This document shows positions 17,999 through 28,691 of a DNA stretch of 64,000 nucleotides, piece after piece (position 1 is the stretch's first letter; the number at the start of each line of letters is the position of its first letter). The position numbers were made by a program, and so were the translations under genes. The stretch covers positions 3,534,001 through 3,598,000 of the forward strand of contig NC_012108.1 in the NCBI RefSeq assembly GCF_000020365.1, read 5' to 3'. This stretch comes from Desulforapulum autotrophicum HRM2. GTDB taxonomy: Bacteria > Desulfobacterota > Desulfobacteria > Desulfobacterales > Desulfobacteraceae. The notes below the pieces were generated by a model. The model did not search any database. It worked only from the letters and a program-made list of their open reading frames with translations, and was not told the DNA's origin.

Positions 17999-18661
17999 CT
18001 AAATTTTTGAGTTCACCTTTGAGGTGAGCCATTCGATCCAGGGCTCAAACCCCTCTTCTGTTTTAGCAGAAAGCGAAAACACGGGCATTCCCGGATGAAT
18101 CTCGGCCATGTTATCCACAGCCTCTTTTGCATTATAATCAAGGTAGGGCAAAAGGTCTATCTTGTTGAGGATGGCCGAGTCTGCAAGGCGAAACATCAGC
18201 GGATATTTCAGGGGCTTGTCTTCTCCTTCTGTGACGCTCAGAACAACGGTTCTGGCATCTTCACCAATGTCAAATTCCGCAGGACACACCAGGTTACCGA
18301 TGTTCTCCACAATAAGCAGATCAAGGTGGTCAAGATCCATCTGGGTTGCCGTTCGTTCAATGAGATGGGCCGCAAGGTGACAGTCTCCCCCAAACTGATC
18401 CGTGTTGATCTGAACGGCCACGGCACCTGTTTCCTTGAGCCTGTCGGCATCATTGGTCGTACAGATATCCCCCACAATCACCCCGGTTCTGATTTCAGGC
18501 ATGATCCTCAGGAGGGTCTTGCACAGGGTTTCGGTTTTGCCCGATCCAGGAGAACTCATCATGTTAAGGACAAATACTTTTTTTTCTGCAAATAATTTTC
18601 TGTTCTTTTCGGCCATGGTCTCGTTGGCCTCAAGTACCCTTTTTTGAACCTTTATTTCCAT
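17999..18661 (-). CDS. hypB: Hydrogenase nickel incorporation GTPase HypB
   Basis: HypB is the GTPase that, with HypA, loads nickel into [NiFe] hydrogenases. The 220 residues contain the P-loop MSSPGSGKTE, VGDICTTNDADRL, the base-recognition NKIDLLPYLD, and LIVENIGNLVCPAEFD, whose cysteine belongs to the G-domain metal site. The histidine-rich N-terminal metal store of some HypB proteins is absent. hypA lies just upstream. hypCDEF and hydrogenase structural genes are not in the window. Confidence 0.95.
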   Translation of the reverse strand: MEIKVQKRVLEANETMAEKNRKLFAEKKVFVLNMMSSPGSGKTETLCKTLLRIMPEIRTGVIVGDICTTNDADRLKETGAVAVQINTDQFGGDCHLAAHLIERTATQMDLDHLDLLIVENIGNLVCPAEFDIGEDARTVVLSVTEGEDKPLKYPLMFRLADSAILNKIDLLPYLDYNAKEAVDNMAEIHPGMPVFSLSAKTEEGFEPWIEWLTSKVNSKI

Positions 18662-18720
18662 GTTTTTTTTCCTATATCAAATGGGGCCAAGCCTGACTTA
18701 TGACAGGTTGCCCTCCAAAA

Positions 18721-19068
18721 TTAATCAGCAAGCTCCAGGGAGGAGATTTCAAGCTCCCGGCCTGAAAGAAGCTCAACAGCACCTTGTTTGCACCCAGGGC
18801 ACCTAAAGGCAGGTCCTTCGACCACCCATTCGTGGCCGCAATCCTTGCACCTTGCCCTCACATCAATCGTTTCGATTACAAGGTTTACCCCCTCAAGGGG
18901 CGTATCCTTTGTGATCACTTCCATGCAGAACCTCAGGCTGTCCTCCACAACGGCGGCAAGCTTGCCAATCCTCAGGTTAAGAACGGCAACCCTTGGATTT
19001 TCAATATCGTCAGGAATGGCAGCAAGGGCAATATCAACCATCTGCTGGGCAACCCCCATTTCGTGCAT
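18721..19068 (-). CDS. hypA: Hydrogenase nickel metallochaperone HypA
   Basis: HypA delivers nickel with HypB during hydrogenase maturation. From the ATG at 19068 the protein is 115 residues and begins MHEMGVAQQM; the conserved N-terminal Met-His-Glu is the nickel site, so upstream starts are wrong. The C-terminal zinc loop has CKDC and CPGC pairs. The gene starts 1 base from the aminotransferase stop. The 59-base spacer to hypB holds no gene. Confidence 0.95.
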   Translation of the reverse strand: MHEMGVAQQMVDIALAAIPDDIENPRVAVLNLRIGKLAAVVEDSLRFCMEVITKDTPLEGVNLVIETIDVRARCKDCGHEWVVEGPAFRCPGCKQGAVELLSGRELEISSLELAD

Positions 19069-19069
19069 C

Positions 19070-20254
19070 CTATACCTCCAGCCTGGCCATGGCCCGTTTA
19101 AATGCAGCCCGTGAACTTTCAATGGTGAAATCATCCACACAAAAGGCCAGGCGAAAATAACCAGGACCACCAAATCCGGTTCCCGGAACGGCCAGGATCA
19201 ACTCATCCTGGAGAATGGAGACAAACTTTACATCATCGGGGATGGGAGACTTTGGAAAGATATAAAAAGCACCGGGCGGGGTGGTGAATGTGAAACCGGC
19301 ATCCTTTAAAATTTCACACAGCATATCCCGTTTTTTTCGATAGGCGTCAATGTCAACGCTTGCCCCCTGGATCAAGGGAAGAATGCGCTGCATCAGGGCA
19401 GGCGCATTGACAAACCCCAGGATTCTGTTGGTCAGGGCCAGGGCCGGTATAAGCTTGTCCCTGAAGGAACAGGCAGGATTCACCACAAGGTAGCCGATCC
19501 TTTCCCCCGGAAGGGAGAGATCCTTTGCGTGGGAGGTAACGACAACGCTGTTCTCATAGGAAGGAAACACCGGCGGCACAAGGATGTTGTCAAACACAAG
19601 CTTTCGATAGGGTTCGTCGGAAATAAGGGTGATGACCGTGCCGAATTCTTTTCCCTTTTTCCTTAAAAGCCCGCCCAGGGCGTCCAGGCTCTCCTTGGGG
19701 TAGATCTGGCCCGTGGGGTTGTTGGGCGAATTGATGATCATCACCTTGGTCTTCGGGGTGATGGCCCTTTCAATGGCATCAAGATTGAGGGTGAAATCCG
19801 GGTTTGCAGCAGCGGTCTTCAGCACCCCCCCGTGGTTTTCAGCGTAAAAGGTGTACTCCACAAAAAAGGGCCTTGTAACCAGCACCTCTTCGCCAGGGTT
19901 GAGAAGGGCCTTGAAAAGCACGTTAAGGCCGCCGGCCGCCCCGCAGGTAATAACAATATCATCGGCCGAAAGAACGGCCCCCTGTTCGTCACCGATACTG
20001 TCCGCAATGGCCTTTCTGACATGGGGATATCCGGAATTGGGCATGTAGCCGTGGACGTTCTTTCCCCGTTCACCTGCAACCTGCTCAAGGGCCTCCTGGA
20101 ATGCCACAGGCGGTTCAAGATTCGGGTTTCCGATACTGAAATCAAACACATTCTCAGCACCGTGTTCGGCCTTGAGCTTTGCCCCCTGCTCAAACATCTT
20201 TCGGATCCAGGAGGATTTGGAAAGGGTCTCTTCAATCTTTACTGCTATGGTCAT
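19070..20254 (-). CDS. PLP-dependent aminotransferase, class I/II
   Basis: This 394-residue fold-type I aminotransferase is similar in layout to aspartate/aromatic aminotransferases. Visible are FSIGNPNLEPP near residue 40, the NSPNNPTGQIYP signature, the DEPYRKL aspartate, and the SHAKDLSLPGERIGY segment with the PLP lysine. The amino donor and acceptor cannot be read off. Its ATG lies 3 bases past the tgt stop and its stop abuts hypA, so it belongs to the queA-tgt-aminotransferase-hypAB run. Confidence 0.88.
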   Translation of the reverse strand: MTIAVKIEETLSKSSWIRKMFEQGAKLKAEHGAENVFDFSIGNPNLEPPVAFQEALEQVAGERGKNVHGYMPNSGYPHVRKAIADSIGDEQGAVLSADDIVITCGAAGGLNVLFKALLNPGEEVLVTRPFFVEYTFYAENHGGVLKTAAANPDFTLNLDAIERAITPKTKVMIINSPNNPTGQIYPKESLDALGGLLRKKGKEFGTVITLISDEPYRKLVFDNILVPPVFPSYENSVVVTSHAKDLSLPGERIGYLVVNPACSFRDKLIPALALTNRILGFVNAPALMQRILPLIQGASVDIDAYRKKRDMLCEILKDAGFTFTTPPGAFYIFPKSPIPDDVKFVSILQDELILAVPGTGFGGPGYFRLAFCVDDFTIESSRAAFKRAMARLEV

Positions 20255-20257
20255 GGA

Positions 20258-22435
<2,178 letters not shown>

Positions 22436-22436
<1 letters not shown>

Positions 22437-22627
22437 CAGACAAGACTCCTTCCAAGGTAAACAACCACAAGCCCAATGCACATGAGCATGAACCCGAACC
22501 GCCTTAACACGCCTTCAGGAAGTCCCAGGAGCACCTGAACCATCTCCTTCATCCGCTGGGGAAAGGCAAAATAGGGAAGCCCCTCCACTATCATTACCAT
22601 ACCGATCACACACAAAAAAAAATCCAT
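22436..22627 (-). CDS. DUF2065 family small membrane protein
   Basis: This 63-residue protein has two predicted membrane helices (about 3-20 and 44-60) flanking a basic loop, PQRMKEMVQVLL. The pattern of MIVEGLPYFAFP plus a C-terminal helix matches DUF2065. No function is known for the family. It ends in a TGATG overlap with queA and is probably the first gene of that operon. The 245 bases up to divergent gatB contain AT-rich promoter-like sequence but no clear consensus pair. Confidence 0.8.
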
Positions 22628-22872
22628 CCGCTATTACCCTCTTGTTGCTTAATTCTACTTTATTCAACGCTTGCAACCCGTTAACACCCAGGTTACCGCC
22701 ATGGTTGCATTCAAGAAACAGACAATATAGCATAAAGAATAATATTGATAAATCAAATCATTGACGCTATATAGGGTTTGTTGAAAACAAACAGGGCCAA
22801 ATTATTGGATTGACCTTAAATCAAAAAATTGTTAACGCTGCGAGAGCAGCCAGACACAGGAATAACATTTTT

Positions 22873-24303
22873 ATGCAGTTTGAACCTGTAATCGGGCTTG
22901 AAGTCCATGCCCAGCTTGACACTGAGACAAAAATATTCTGCTCCTGCTCCACGGGTTTCGGCGCGTCTCCCAACGCCCACACCTGTCCCGTATGCACGGG
23001 AATGCCGGGGGTGCTTCCGGTTCTTAACAAAAAGGCCGTCACCTATGCCATACGAACGGGCCTTGCCACCAACTGCAAGGTGGCAAACGAGAGCCGGTTT
23101 GACCGGAAAAACTACTTTTACCCCGATCTGCCAAAGGGGTATCAAATCACCCAGTTTGCAGCCCCCATTGCTGAGCACGGCCACCTGACCATTGAACTTG
23201 ACGACGGATCGGAAAAACGCATCGGCATCACCCGCATCCACATGGAAGAGGATGCAGGTAAACTGATCCACGACCCTGACCGCCCCAGGAGCATGGTGGA
23301 TCTCAACCGAACGGGAATTCCCCTGGTTGAGATCGTGAGCGAGCCTGACCTGAGGACCCCCAAGGAGGCCGGCAGCTATTTGAGAAAACTCCACGCCATA
23401 GTCAGGTACATCGGGGTTTGCAACGGGAACATGGAAGAGGGAAGCTTTCGGTGTGACGCCAACATCTCCCTGCGGCCGGTGGGCCGTAAGGCCTTTGGCA
23501 CACGGACTGAGCTGAAGAACCTTAATTCATTCCGGAACGTTGAAAAGGCCATTGCCTATGAAATCCAGCGCCAGACCTATGTATTAGAAGAGGGCGGAGA
23601 GGTGATCCAGGAGACACGCCTCTGGGATACGGCCAACAATAAAACCGTGTCCATGCGCAGCAAGGAAGAGGCCCACGACTACCGCTATTTTCCGGAACCT
23701 GACCTTGTCCCCCTCATCGTTGACGACCGCTGGATGGAGGAGGTCAGGCAAAGCCTTCCTGAGCTTCCCGATGCAAAGCGCCAGCGGTTCATGGACGACT
23801 ATGCAATGACCGCCTATGATGCATCGGTACTCACATCCTCAATCGCCCTTGCCGACTTTTTTGAACAAACGGCCAAGGAGATCAACGAGCCAAAGCTTGC
23901 CGCCAACTGGATCATGGGCCCGGTGCTTGCCCTGCTAAAGGACCAGGAGACGACCATTACCTCCCTGCCCATCACCGCCGACGCCCTTGCCGAACTTTTA
24001 AAACTGATTGAAGCCGGTAAGATAAATGCCAATGCTGCAAAAACCATATTTGACCGCATGGTGACAACCAGCGAGGGGCCCGGAAAGATCGTGGAGGAGA
24101 TGGGACTGGAACAGGTGTCTGACCAGGGTGAACTTGAAACCATCGTTGCAGAGGTGTTAAAGGCCAACCCCGATGAAGTCGAATCCTATCTGGGCGGAAA
24201 GACCAAACTCATGGGCTTTTTCATGGGCCAGATCATGAAAAAGAGCCGGGGTAAAGCCGACCCCAAGATCGTCACCCAGATCCTTAAACAAAGGCTCAAA
24301 TAA
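22873..24303 (+). CDS. gatB: Asp-tRNA(Asn)/Glu-tRNA(Gln) amidotransferase subunit B
   Basis: GatB is the tRNA-binding kinase/transamidase subunit of GatCAB, which amidates misacylated Glu-tRNA(Gln) and Asp-tRNA(Asn). From the ATG at 22873 it has 476 residues, beginning [15 protein letters not shown]. The zinc cysteines appear in FCSCSTGFG and HTCPVC, followed by the LDDGSEK strand, [17 protein letters not shown] and the C-terminal YqeY-like helical domain. gatA and gatC lie about 12 kb away on the other strand, so the operon is split. Confidence 0.97.
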   Translation: MQFEPVIGLEVHAQLDTETKIFCSCSTGFGASPNAHTCPVCTGMPGVLPVLNKKAVTYAIRTGLATNCKVANESRFDRKNYFYPDLPKGYQITQFAAPIAEHGHLTIELDDGSEKRIGITRIHMEEDAGKLIHDPDRPRSMVDLNRTGIPLVEIVSEPDLRTPKEAGSYLRKLHAIVRYIGVCNGNMEEGSFRCDANISLRPVGRKAFGTRTELKNLNSFRNVEKAIAYEIQRQTYVLEEGGEVIQETRLWDTANNKTVSMRSKEEAHDYRYFPEPDLVPLIVDDRWMEEVRQSLPELPDAKRQRFMDDYAMTAYDASVLTSSIALADFFEQTAKEINEPKLAANWIMGPVLALLKDQETTITSLPITADALAELLKLIEAGKINANAAKTIFDRMVTTSEGPGKIVEEMGLEQVSDQGELETIVAEVLKANPDEVESYLGGKTKLMGFFMGQIMKKSRGKADPKIVTQILKQRLK

Positions 24304-24327
24304 AACCATAGCCAGGGAGTTCATCAA

Positions 24328-25122
24328 TTGAAGCGTTTTAATTCCACCCTTGTCGGCAACATCTTTTTTCTGCCGGTATTGGCAGCAGCCCTCTTGTTCG
24401 TTCAACTCCCGGCCAGTGCCGGCCCGGAACGCATCGCCATCCTTCCCTTTGAGATCCATTCAAAGACCGACCTTGCATACATGGGCCACGGCATCCGCCA
24501 GATGCTGACATCACGACTCTCCTGGAAGGACCGGGTGGAGGTTGCCGAACCCCAGGGTACCGACCTGCCGGGCACCTCCATGGAACAAACGGCTTCAACC
24601 CTGGAGGCAGACTATGTTCTTTCGGGCAGCATCACAGAATTTGCCGGGGCCTTCAGCGTTGATACCACGGTGTTTAAAACACAAACCCAGACCATTCAAA
24701 CCTTTTTCGGCCAGGCAGCCACTGTTGACGAGATCATTCCCCAGCTTGACATCCTTGCCGCAAAGATCAACCACAGCCTGTTTGACCGGAAAACAGCGGC
24801 CCTTGAAACCATCAAGCCTCCGGAACCCGAGGTGGCAGCATTTAACACCCGGGAGAACCCTGAAAAGCTCATGCCCAAAGTCAATGGTCTGGGGGATGAG
24901 GCGTCCGGAGACCGGCCCTTCTGGAAATTCTGGGGAACAGACGACCCACAACCCAAACGAACGGGTGACACCCCCTTCTGGAAATTCTGGAAAAAGGACA
25001 GCCCGGATCCCTATGATGGTGTTGAATCAGATGAATCCTTTGAAACCGGCACCGCAGAACCTGACCCGGCCGAGCTCCCTGAAAGGGAAAAAGAAGACAA
25101 ACCCTTCTGGAAATTCTGGTAA
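24328..25122 (+). CDS. Exported protein with FlgO/CsgG-like domain and three C-terminal PFWKFW motifs
   Basis: This 264-residue protein starts with TTG, 8 bases after a GGGAG site. A signal peptide (about 1-31) is followed by a roughly 120-residue domain (RIAILPFEI, GIRQMLTSRL, ADYVLSGSI) similar to FlgO/CsgG-type outer-membrane-associated proteins and to the N-terminal domains encoded at 28692-30305 and 32031-33563. The last 70 residues are acidic and proline-rich, with PFWKFW at 197-202, 216-221 and 259-264, the last at the very C-terminus. The 18-bp DNA encoding each motif is identical in all three. Function unknown; the aromatic tail could bind membrane or a partner. It follows gatB by 24 bases. 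Confidence 0.8.
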   Translation: MKRFNSTLVGNIFFLPVLAAALLFVQLPASAGPERIAILPFEIHSKTDLAYMGHGIRQMLTSRLSWKDRVEVAEPQGTDLPGTSMEQTASTLEADYVLSGSITEFAGAFSVDTTVFKTQTQTIQTFFGQAATVDEIIPQLDILAAKINHSLFDRKTAALETIKPPEPEVAAFNTRENPEKLMPKVNGLGDEASGDRPFWKFWGTDDPQPKRTGDTPFWKFWKKDSPDPYDGVESDESFETGTAEPDPAELPEREKEDKPFWKFW

Positions 25123-25145
25123 CCAACCTTAAATTCAAACCCGTT

Positions 25146-25184
25146 AAAAAAGCCCTGGAAGATTTTATCTCCAGGGCTTTTTTT
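25146..25184. terminator. Bidirectional terminator between convergent genes
   Basis: AAAGCCCTGGA pairs with TCCAGGGCTTT, flanked by a T-run on the plus side and an A-run on the other, so it can end both the FlgO-like gene and the porin gene read in the opposite direction. Its sequence is nearly the same as the hairpin at 26867-26900. Confidence 0.9.
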
Positions 25185-25209
25185 ACTTAACTTAAGCTTT
25201 GCTTGGTTT

Positions 25210-26664
25210 TTAAAAGGTCAAGGTCAGCTTATGGTAGAGGGTATAAATCTCAGGGTCAATATTAGATTCAACAGCTCCTGTTCTCCTTGTCTTCCAATAG
25301 TCTCCACCGTCAAGATAGGCGGCAACAGCCTTGTATTCAAGGTTTTTCGTAAGCTTCCAGGTAAACGAAGCATCATACTCAACGCCCTGGTCGTCATCGT
25401 AATCCATGCCGTCTGGAACCTCATCGGCCCAGGACATGCCGGCGATGAACCCCAGGGAAATCGAATCGGTCACAACATAGTCCACACCGGCATAGAGCAG
25501 CTTATAGCCGTCACACATGGCGGTTGAAGCTGATCCAAATCCATTGCCCACATGGTTGCCAAGTCCGTTGGCAAGGGTGGTGTTCATACCCGTGGTATCA
25601 TCCTGGAGGATCAACAGTTTGGCCCAGTCAACGCCTGGAGAGACATAGCTCATGGATCCGATCTTGTCATCGGTATAGTCGGCATCTCCCTTGGAATGGG
25701 CAAACCCCAGCTGAACCGTTGCAGGCCCGATATCATAGGCGCCTTCAACGAAATAGGCAAATGCTTCGAGGTCTTTGTCATCCGCATTATCCGTGTCATA
25801 CTCTATGGTACCAATGATATAATCAAGCTCAGTGGTGAAGGAAAAATCACCAAATTTTCCTTCAAAATAGGGGGCAAGGAGAAAGACCTTCCCCTCACAG
25901 CTCAGCCCCGTTGTCGTATACAGAGAATATGCTTCTGTAACACTCATTGCGGGGTTTAGAGAGGTATCAGAATCTGACTTATTGTATGCGTACAAAACTT
26001 CGGTTGCCAGCGCCTGACCCGGATCCTGGAAGGTCTTAAAATTGTAAAGTGCCGTCAAAAGACCGGTCCTGTAAGTTTTGGCAACATAGGTCGCACCAAT
26101 ATAATACTTGTCATTGTCCTCGTCACTGTCCTCTGTGCCCTTGTCGTATTCACCGACCTTTTCAGCCACAGCCGACAGGTAGAAGGTTCCCGACCCAAGG
26201 GCGATGGGAAGAATATACTTGATCCTGTCAGTATCGGCCTCATCGTCACAGAAACTCGTGCCCCAGGTGACCCCTTCCATGCGGCCCAACTGGAACAGGC
26301 CGATGGGGCTTTTCCAGGAGAGATAGGCCCGGTCAAAATCGATATTGTCATCATCATCGTCTGAATCCCAGCCCGTATCATTCTGGGTTATGGTAAAGGA
26401 CGAATCCTTGGATGATAAAATCTTTTCAAGGGCGTCAAACCGGGTGATGAGTTTCATATCATCGGTGATGGTAAATTCGGTCTGGACACGCAGCCGCATC
26501 TGGCGAAAGTCACTGGTGGCATCGTCCTCGTCCATTCCTTCACTGGAGTTGAGAATTCCCTCCAGTTCAAAACTGCCGCTGAAATCAACCTCCATGGCCG
26601 TTGCCGGTAGAGTACCCCCTGCAACAACGGCCAGAACCAGGGCCATTAACATCATTTTTTTCAT
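25210..26664 (-). CDS. Outer-membrane porin-like beta-barrel protein (copy 1)
   Basis: This 484-residue protein has a clear signal peptide (1-23, cleavage after ATA) and the alternating aromatic/hydrophobic pattern of a beta barrel, ending in phenylalanine (LTLTF) as expected for BAM substrates. A strongly acidic loop with a run of five Asp (about residues 98-104) may bind cations. It is the same length as the gene at 26928-28382 and similar throughout, so the two are tandem duplicates. The transported solute is unknown. No TonB plug domain is present, arguing for a porin rather than a TonB receptor. Confidence 0.8.
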   Translation of the reverse strand: MKKMMLMALVLAVVAGGTLPATAMEVDFSGSFELEGILNSSEGMDEDDATSDFRQMRLRVQTEFTITDDMKLITRFDALEKILSSKDSSFTITQNDTGWDSDDDDDNIDFDRAYLSWKSPIGLFQLGRMEGVTWGTSFCDDEADTDRIKYILPIALGSGTFYLSAVAEKVGEYDKGTEDSDEDNDKYYIGATYVAKTYRTGLLTALYNFKTFQDPGQALATEVLYAYNKSDSDTSLNPAMSVTEAYSLYTTTGLSCEGKVFLLAPYFEGKFGDFSFTTELDYIIGTIEYDTDNADDKDLEAFAYFVEGAYDIGPATVQLGFAHSKGDADYTDDKIGSMSYVSPGVDWAKLLILQDDTTGMNTTLANGLGNHVGNGFGSASTAMCDGYKLLYAGVDYVVTDSISLGFIAGMSWADEVPDGMDYDDDQGVEYDASFTWKLTKNLEYKAVAAYLDGGDYWKTRRTGAVESNIDPEIYTLYHKLTLTF

Positions 26665-26745
26665 CTTTTTTTCCTTTTCAATAAAATATTTTATTTCAAA
26701 ACAACGGTTTCTCTTAGAACAGTTGTTTCACAGTGTACTGATCGG

Positions 26746-26774
26746 AGATAAACACTGGATTCGGATGTTGTCAA
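26746..26774 (-). promoter_or_regulatory. Possible promoter of porin copy 1
   Basis: A perfect TTGACA (26769-26774, minus strand) is followed after 17 bases by TTATCT, a poor -10. A perfect 16-bp palindrome, AATAAAATATTTTATT (26680-26695), lies in the leader near the ribosome site. Confidence 0.35.
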
Positions 26775-26866
26775 GTACTTAATTTTAAAGAACAATGCTA
26801 TCATATAAGAACACTTAACTGTTAAAATAACAGTACAACCTGTCAAGGAAGGGTATTCTAAATAAT

Positions 26867-26900
26867 AAAGCCCTGGAAGATTTCTCTTCCAGGGCTTTTT
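26867..26900. terminator. Terminator after porin copy 2
   Basis: A perfect 14-bp stem, AAAGCCCTGGAAGA with TCTTCCAGGGCTTT, has a 4-base loop and is bordered by AT-rich tracts on both sides. Its near identity to the hairpin at 25146-25184 shows that the duplicated unit included the terminator. Confidence 0.85.
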
Positions 26901-26927
26901 GCCTGATCAACAAATTGTGGGATAGGA

Positions 26928-28382
26928 TTAAAAGGTCAGGATCAGCTTGTGATAGAGGGTGTAGATATTGGGATCGATATCAGGGTCAACAGTACCCGTT
27001 CTCCTTGTCTTCCAGTAGTCACCGCCGTCAAGGTAGGCTGCAATGGCCTTGTACTGAAGGTTTTTCGTAAGGTTCCAGGTAAACGAGGCATCATACTCAA
27101 CCCCCTGATCGTCATCGTAATCCATGCCGTCGGGAACCTCATCGGCCCAGGACATGCCTGCGATGAGACCCAGGGAGATGGTGTCTGTTACGGCATAGTC
27201 AACACCGGCATAGAGCACCTGGTAGCCGTCGCACATGGCGGTTGAGGGTGATCCAAACCCATCACCCACATGGTTGCCCAGGCCACCGGCAAGGGTGTTG
27301 TTCAAGCCGGTTACGTCATCATGGAGAATCAGCAGTTTCGCCCAGTCAACGCCTGGTGAGACAAATCCCATGGACTCGATCTTGTCGTCTGTATAGTCGG
27401 CATCACCGCTTGAATGGGCAAAGCCGAGCTGAAAGGTTGCAGGACCCAAATCATAACCGCCCTCTACAAAATAACCAAACCCTCGGACGTCCTTATCATC
27501 TACACCATCCACATGATACTCGGTGGTACCAAACACATAATCAAGCTCGGTGGTGAGGGAAAAATCACCAAATTTACCTTCAAAATAGGGTGCAAGGAGA
27601 AAAACCTGTCCCTCACAGGTCTGCCCCCTTGTCCCAAAAACAGTCAATGCTTCTGTAACACTCATTGCAGGGTCTAAGGTGGTAGCAGAATCTGGTACAT
27701 AGTTTTCGTAATAGACTTCAGTTGCCAATGACTGACCCGGATCCTGAAAAGTTTTAAAATTGTAAAACGCAGACAAAAGACCGGTCCTGTAGGATTTAGC
27801 AACATAGGTTGCACCAATGTAGTATTTGTCATTATCTGCTTCACTGACCAGAGGGCCCTTGTCGTTTTCTGTTACCTTTTCAGCCACGACACCGATGTAC
27901 AGCTTGCCCTCTCCCATGGAAATGGGAAGCACATACTTGATCCTGTCGGTATCTGATTCATCATCGCAGAAACTGGTTCCCCAGACAACGCCCATCATGC
28001 GGCCCACCTCAAACAGACCAATGGGGCTTTTCCAGGAAATATAGGCCCGGTCAAAATCGATGTTGTCATCATCCGCATCTGAATCCCAGCCAGTGTCGTT
28101 ATAGGTTGTGGTAAAGGCCGAATCCTTAGATGAGAGAACCTTTTCAAGGGCGTCAAACCGGGTGATGAGCTTTAAATCATCGGTGACGGTAAATTCGGTC
28201 TGAACACGCAACCGCATCTGCCTGAAATCACTTGTTTTATCATCATCATACATCCTTTCACTGGAGTTGAGGATGCCTTCCACCTCAAAGCTGCCGCTGA
28301 AATCAACTTCAATTGCCATTGCCGGAAGTGCGAATGCTGCCATAAAACAGAATAGAACGGTCACCAGCATCATCTTTTTCAT
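26928..28382 (-). CDS. Outer-membrane porin-like beta-barrel protein (copy 2)
   Basis: This is the tandem paralog of the 25210-26664 gene, also 484 residues, with signal peptide (about 1-23), the same FDRAYISWKSPIGLFEVGR core and the same C-terminal phenylalanine. Divergence is concentrated in predicted loops, for example around residues 165-180 and 225-250, which would face outside and suits altered solute preference or surface diversification. The 263-base upstream gap between the two porins holds the terminator of this gene and the promoter of copy 1. Confidence 0.8.
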   Translation of the reverse strand: MKKMMLVTVLFCFMAAFALPAMAIEVDFSGSFEVEGILNSSERMYDDDKTSDFRQMRLRVQTEFTVTDDLKLITRFDALEKVLSSKDSAFTTTYNDTGWDSDADDDNIDFDRAYISWKSPIGLFEVGRMMGVVWGTSFCDDESDTDRIKYVLPISMGEGKLYIGVVAEKVTENDKGPLVSEADNDKYYIGATYVAKSYRTGLLSAFYNFKTFQDPGQSLATEVYYENYVPDSATTLDPAMSVTEALTVFGTRGQTCEGQVFLLAPYFEGKFGDFSLTTELDYVFGTTEYHVDGVDDKDVRGFGYFVEGGYDLGPATFQLGFAHSSGDADYTDDKIESMGFVSPGVDWAKLLILHDDVTGLNNTLAGGLGNHVGDGFGSPSTAMCDGYQVLYAGVDYAVTDTISLGLIAGMSWADEVPDGMDYDDDQGVEYDASFTWNLTKNLQYKAIAAYLDGGDYWKTRRTGTVDPDIDPNIYTLYHKLILTF

Positions 28383-28493
28383 ACGTTTCCCCTTTTCTTA
28401 AAAGACAAACATCATTGGCCTCAGCAAACGCCCCTGACCTTACTATTCCATGATCGGTTGAGCACCACGGTCAAAGACAGTTGCCACCTTAAT

Positions 28494-28530
28494 TTTACAT
28501 TTTATCCATGGGTTGCAGATAAAATGTAAA
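28494..28530. promoter_or_regulatory. 13-bp perfect inverted repeat in the leader of porin copy 2
   Basis: TTTACATTTTATC (28494-28506) and GATAAAATGTAAA (28518-28530) are perfect inverted arms with an 11-base spacer. The site lies just downstream of a candidate promoter and about 110-150 bases before the porin start, and has no T-run. An operator or leader hairpin is more likely than a terminator. The remaining 309-base gap holds nothing else recognised. Confidence 0.55.
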
Positions 28531-28541
28531 CCCTTTGCTAT

Positions 28542-28570
28542 GCCATAACAATCGATCCCATCGTTGTCAA
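28542..28570 (-). promoter_or_regulatory. Candidate promoter of porin copy 2
   Basis: TTGACA (28565-28570, minus strand) and TATGGC (28542-28547) are 17 bases apart. The -35 is perfect, the -10 only partial. Confidence 0.4.
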
Positions 28571-28691
28571 GCGTTTTATCACCAAAACACCGTTATACGA
28601 TAGAAACAATTCACCGCCCACCTGGAGCCAGGATAAAAAAATCAGGAAATTTCAGACAGGATAAGACTATCCACTGAAAAAGAAGTCGATC

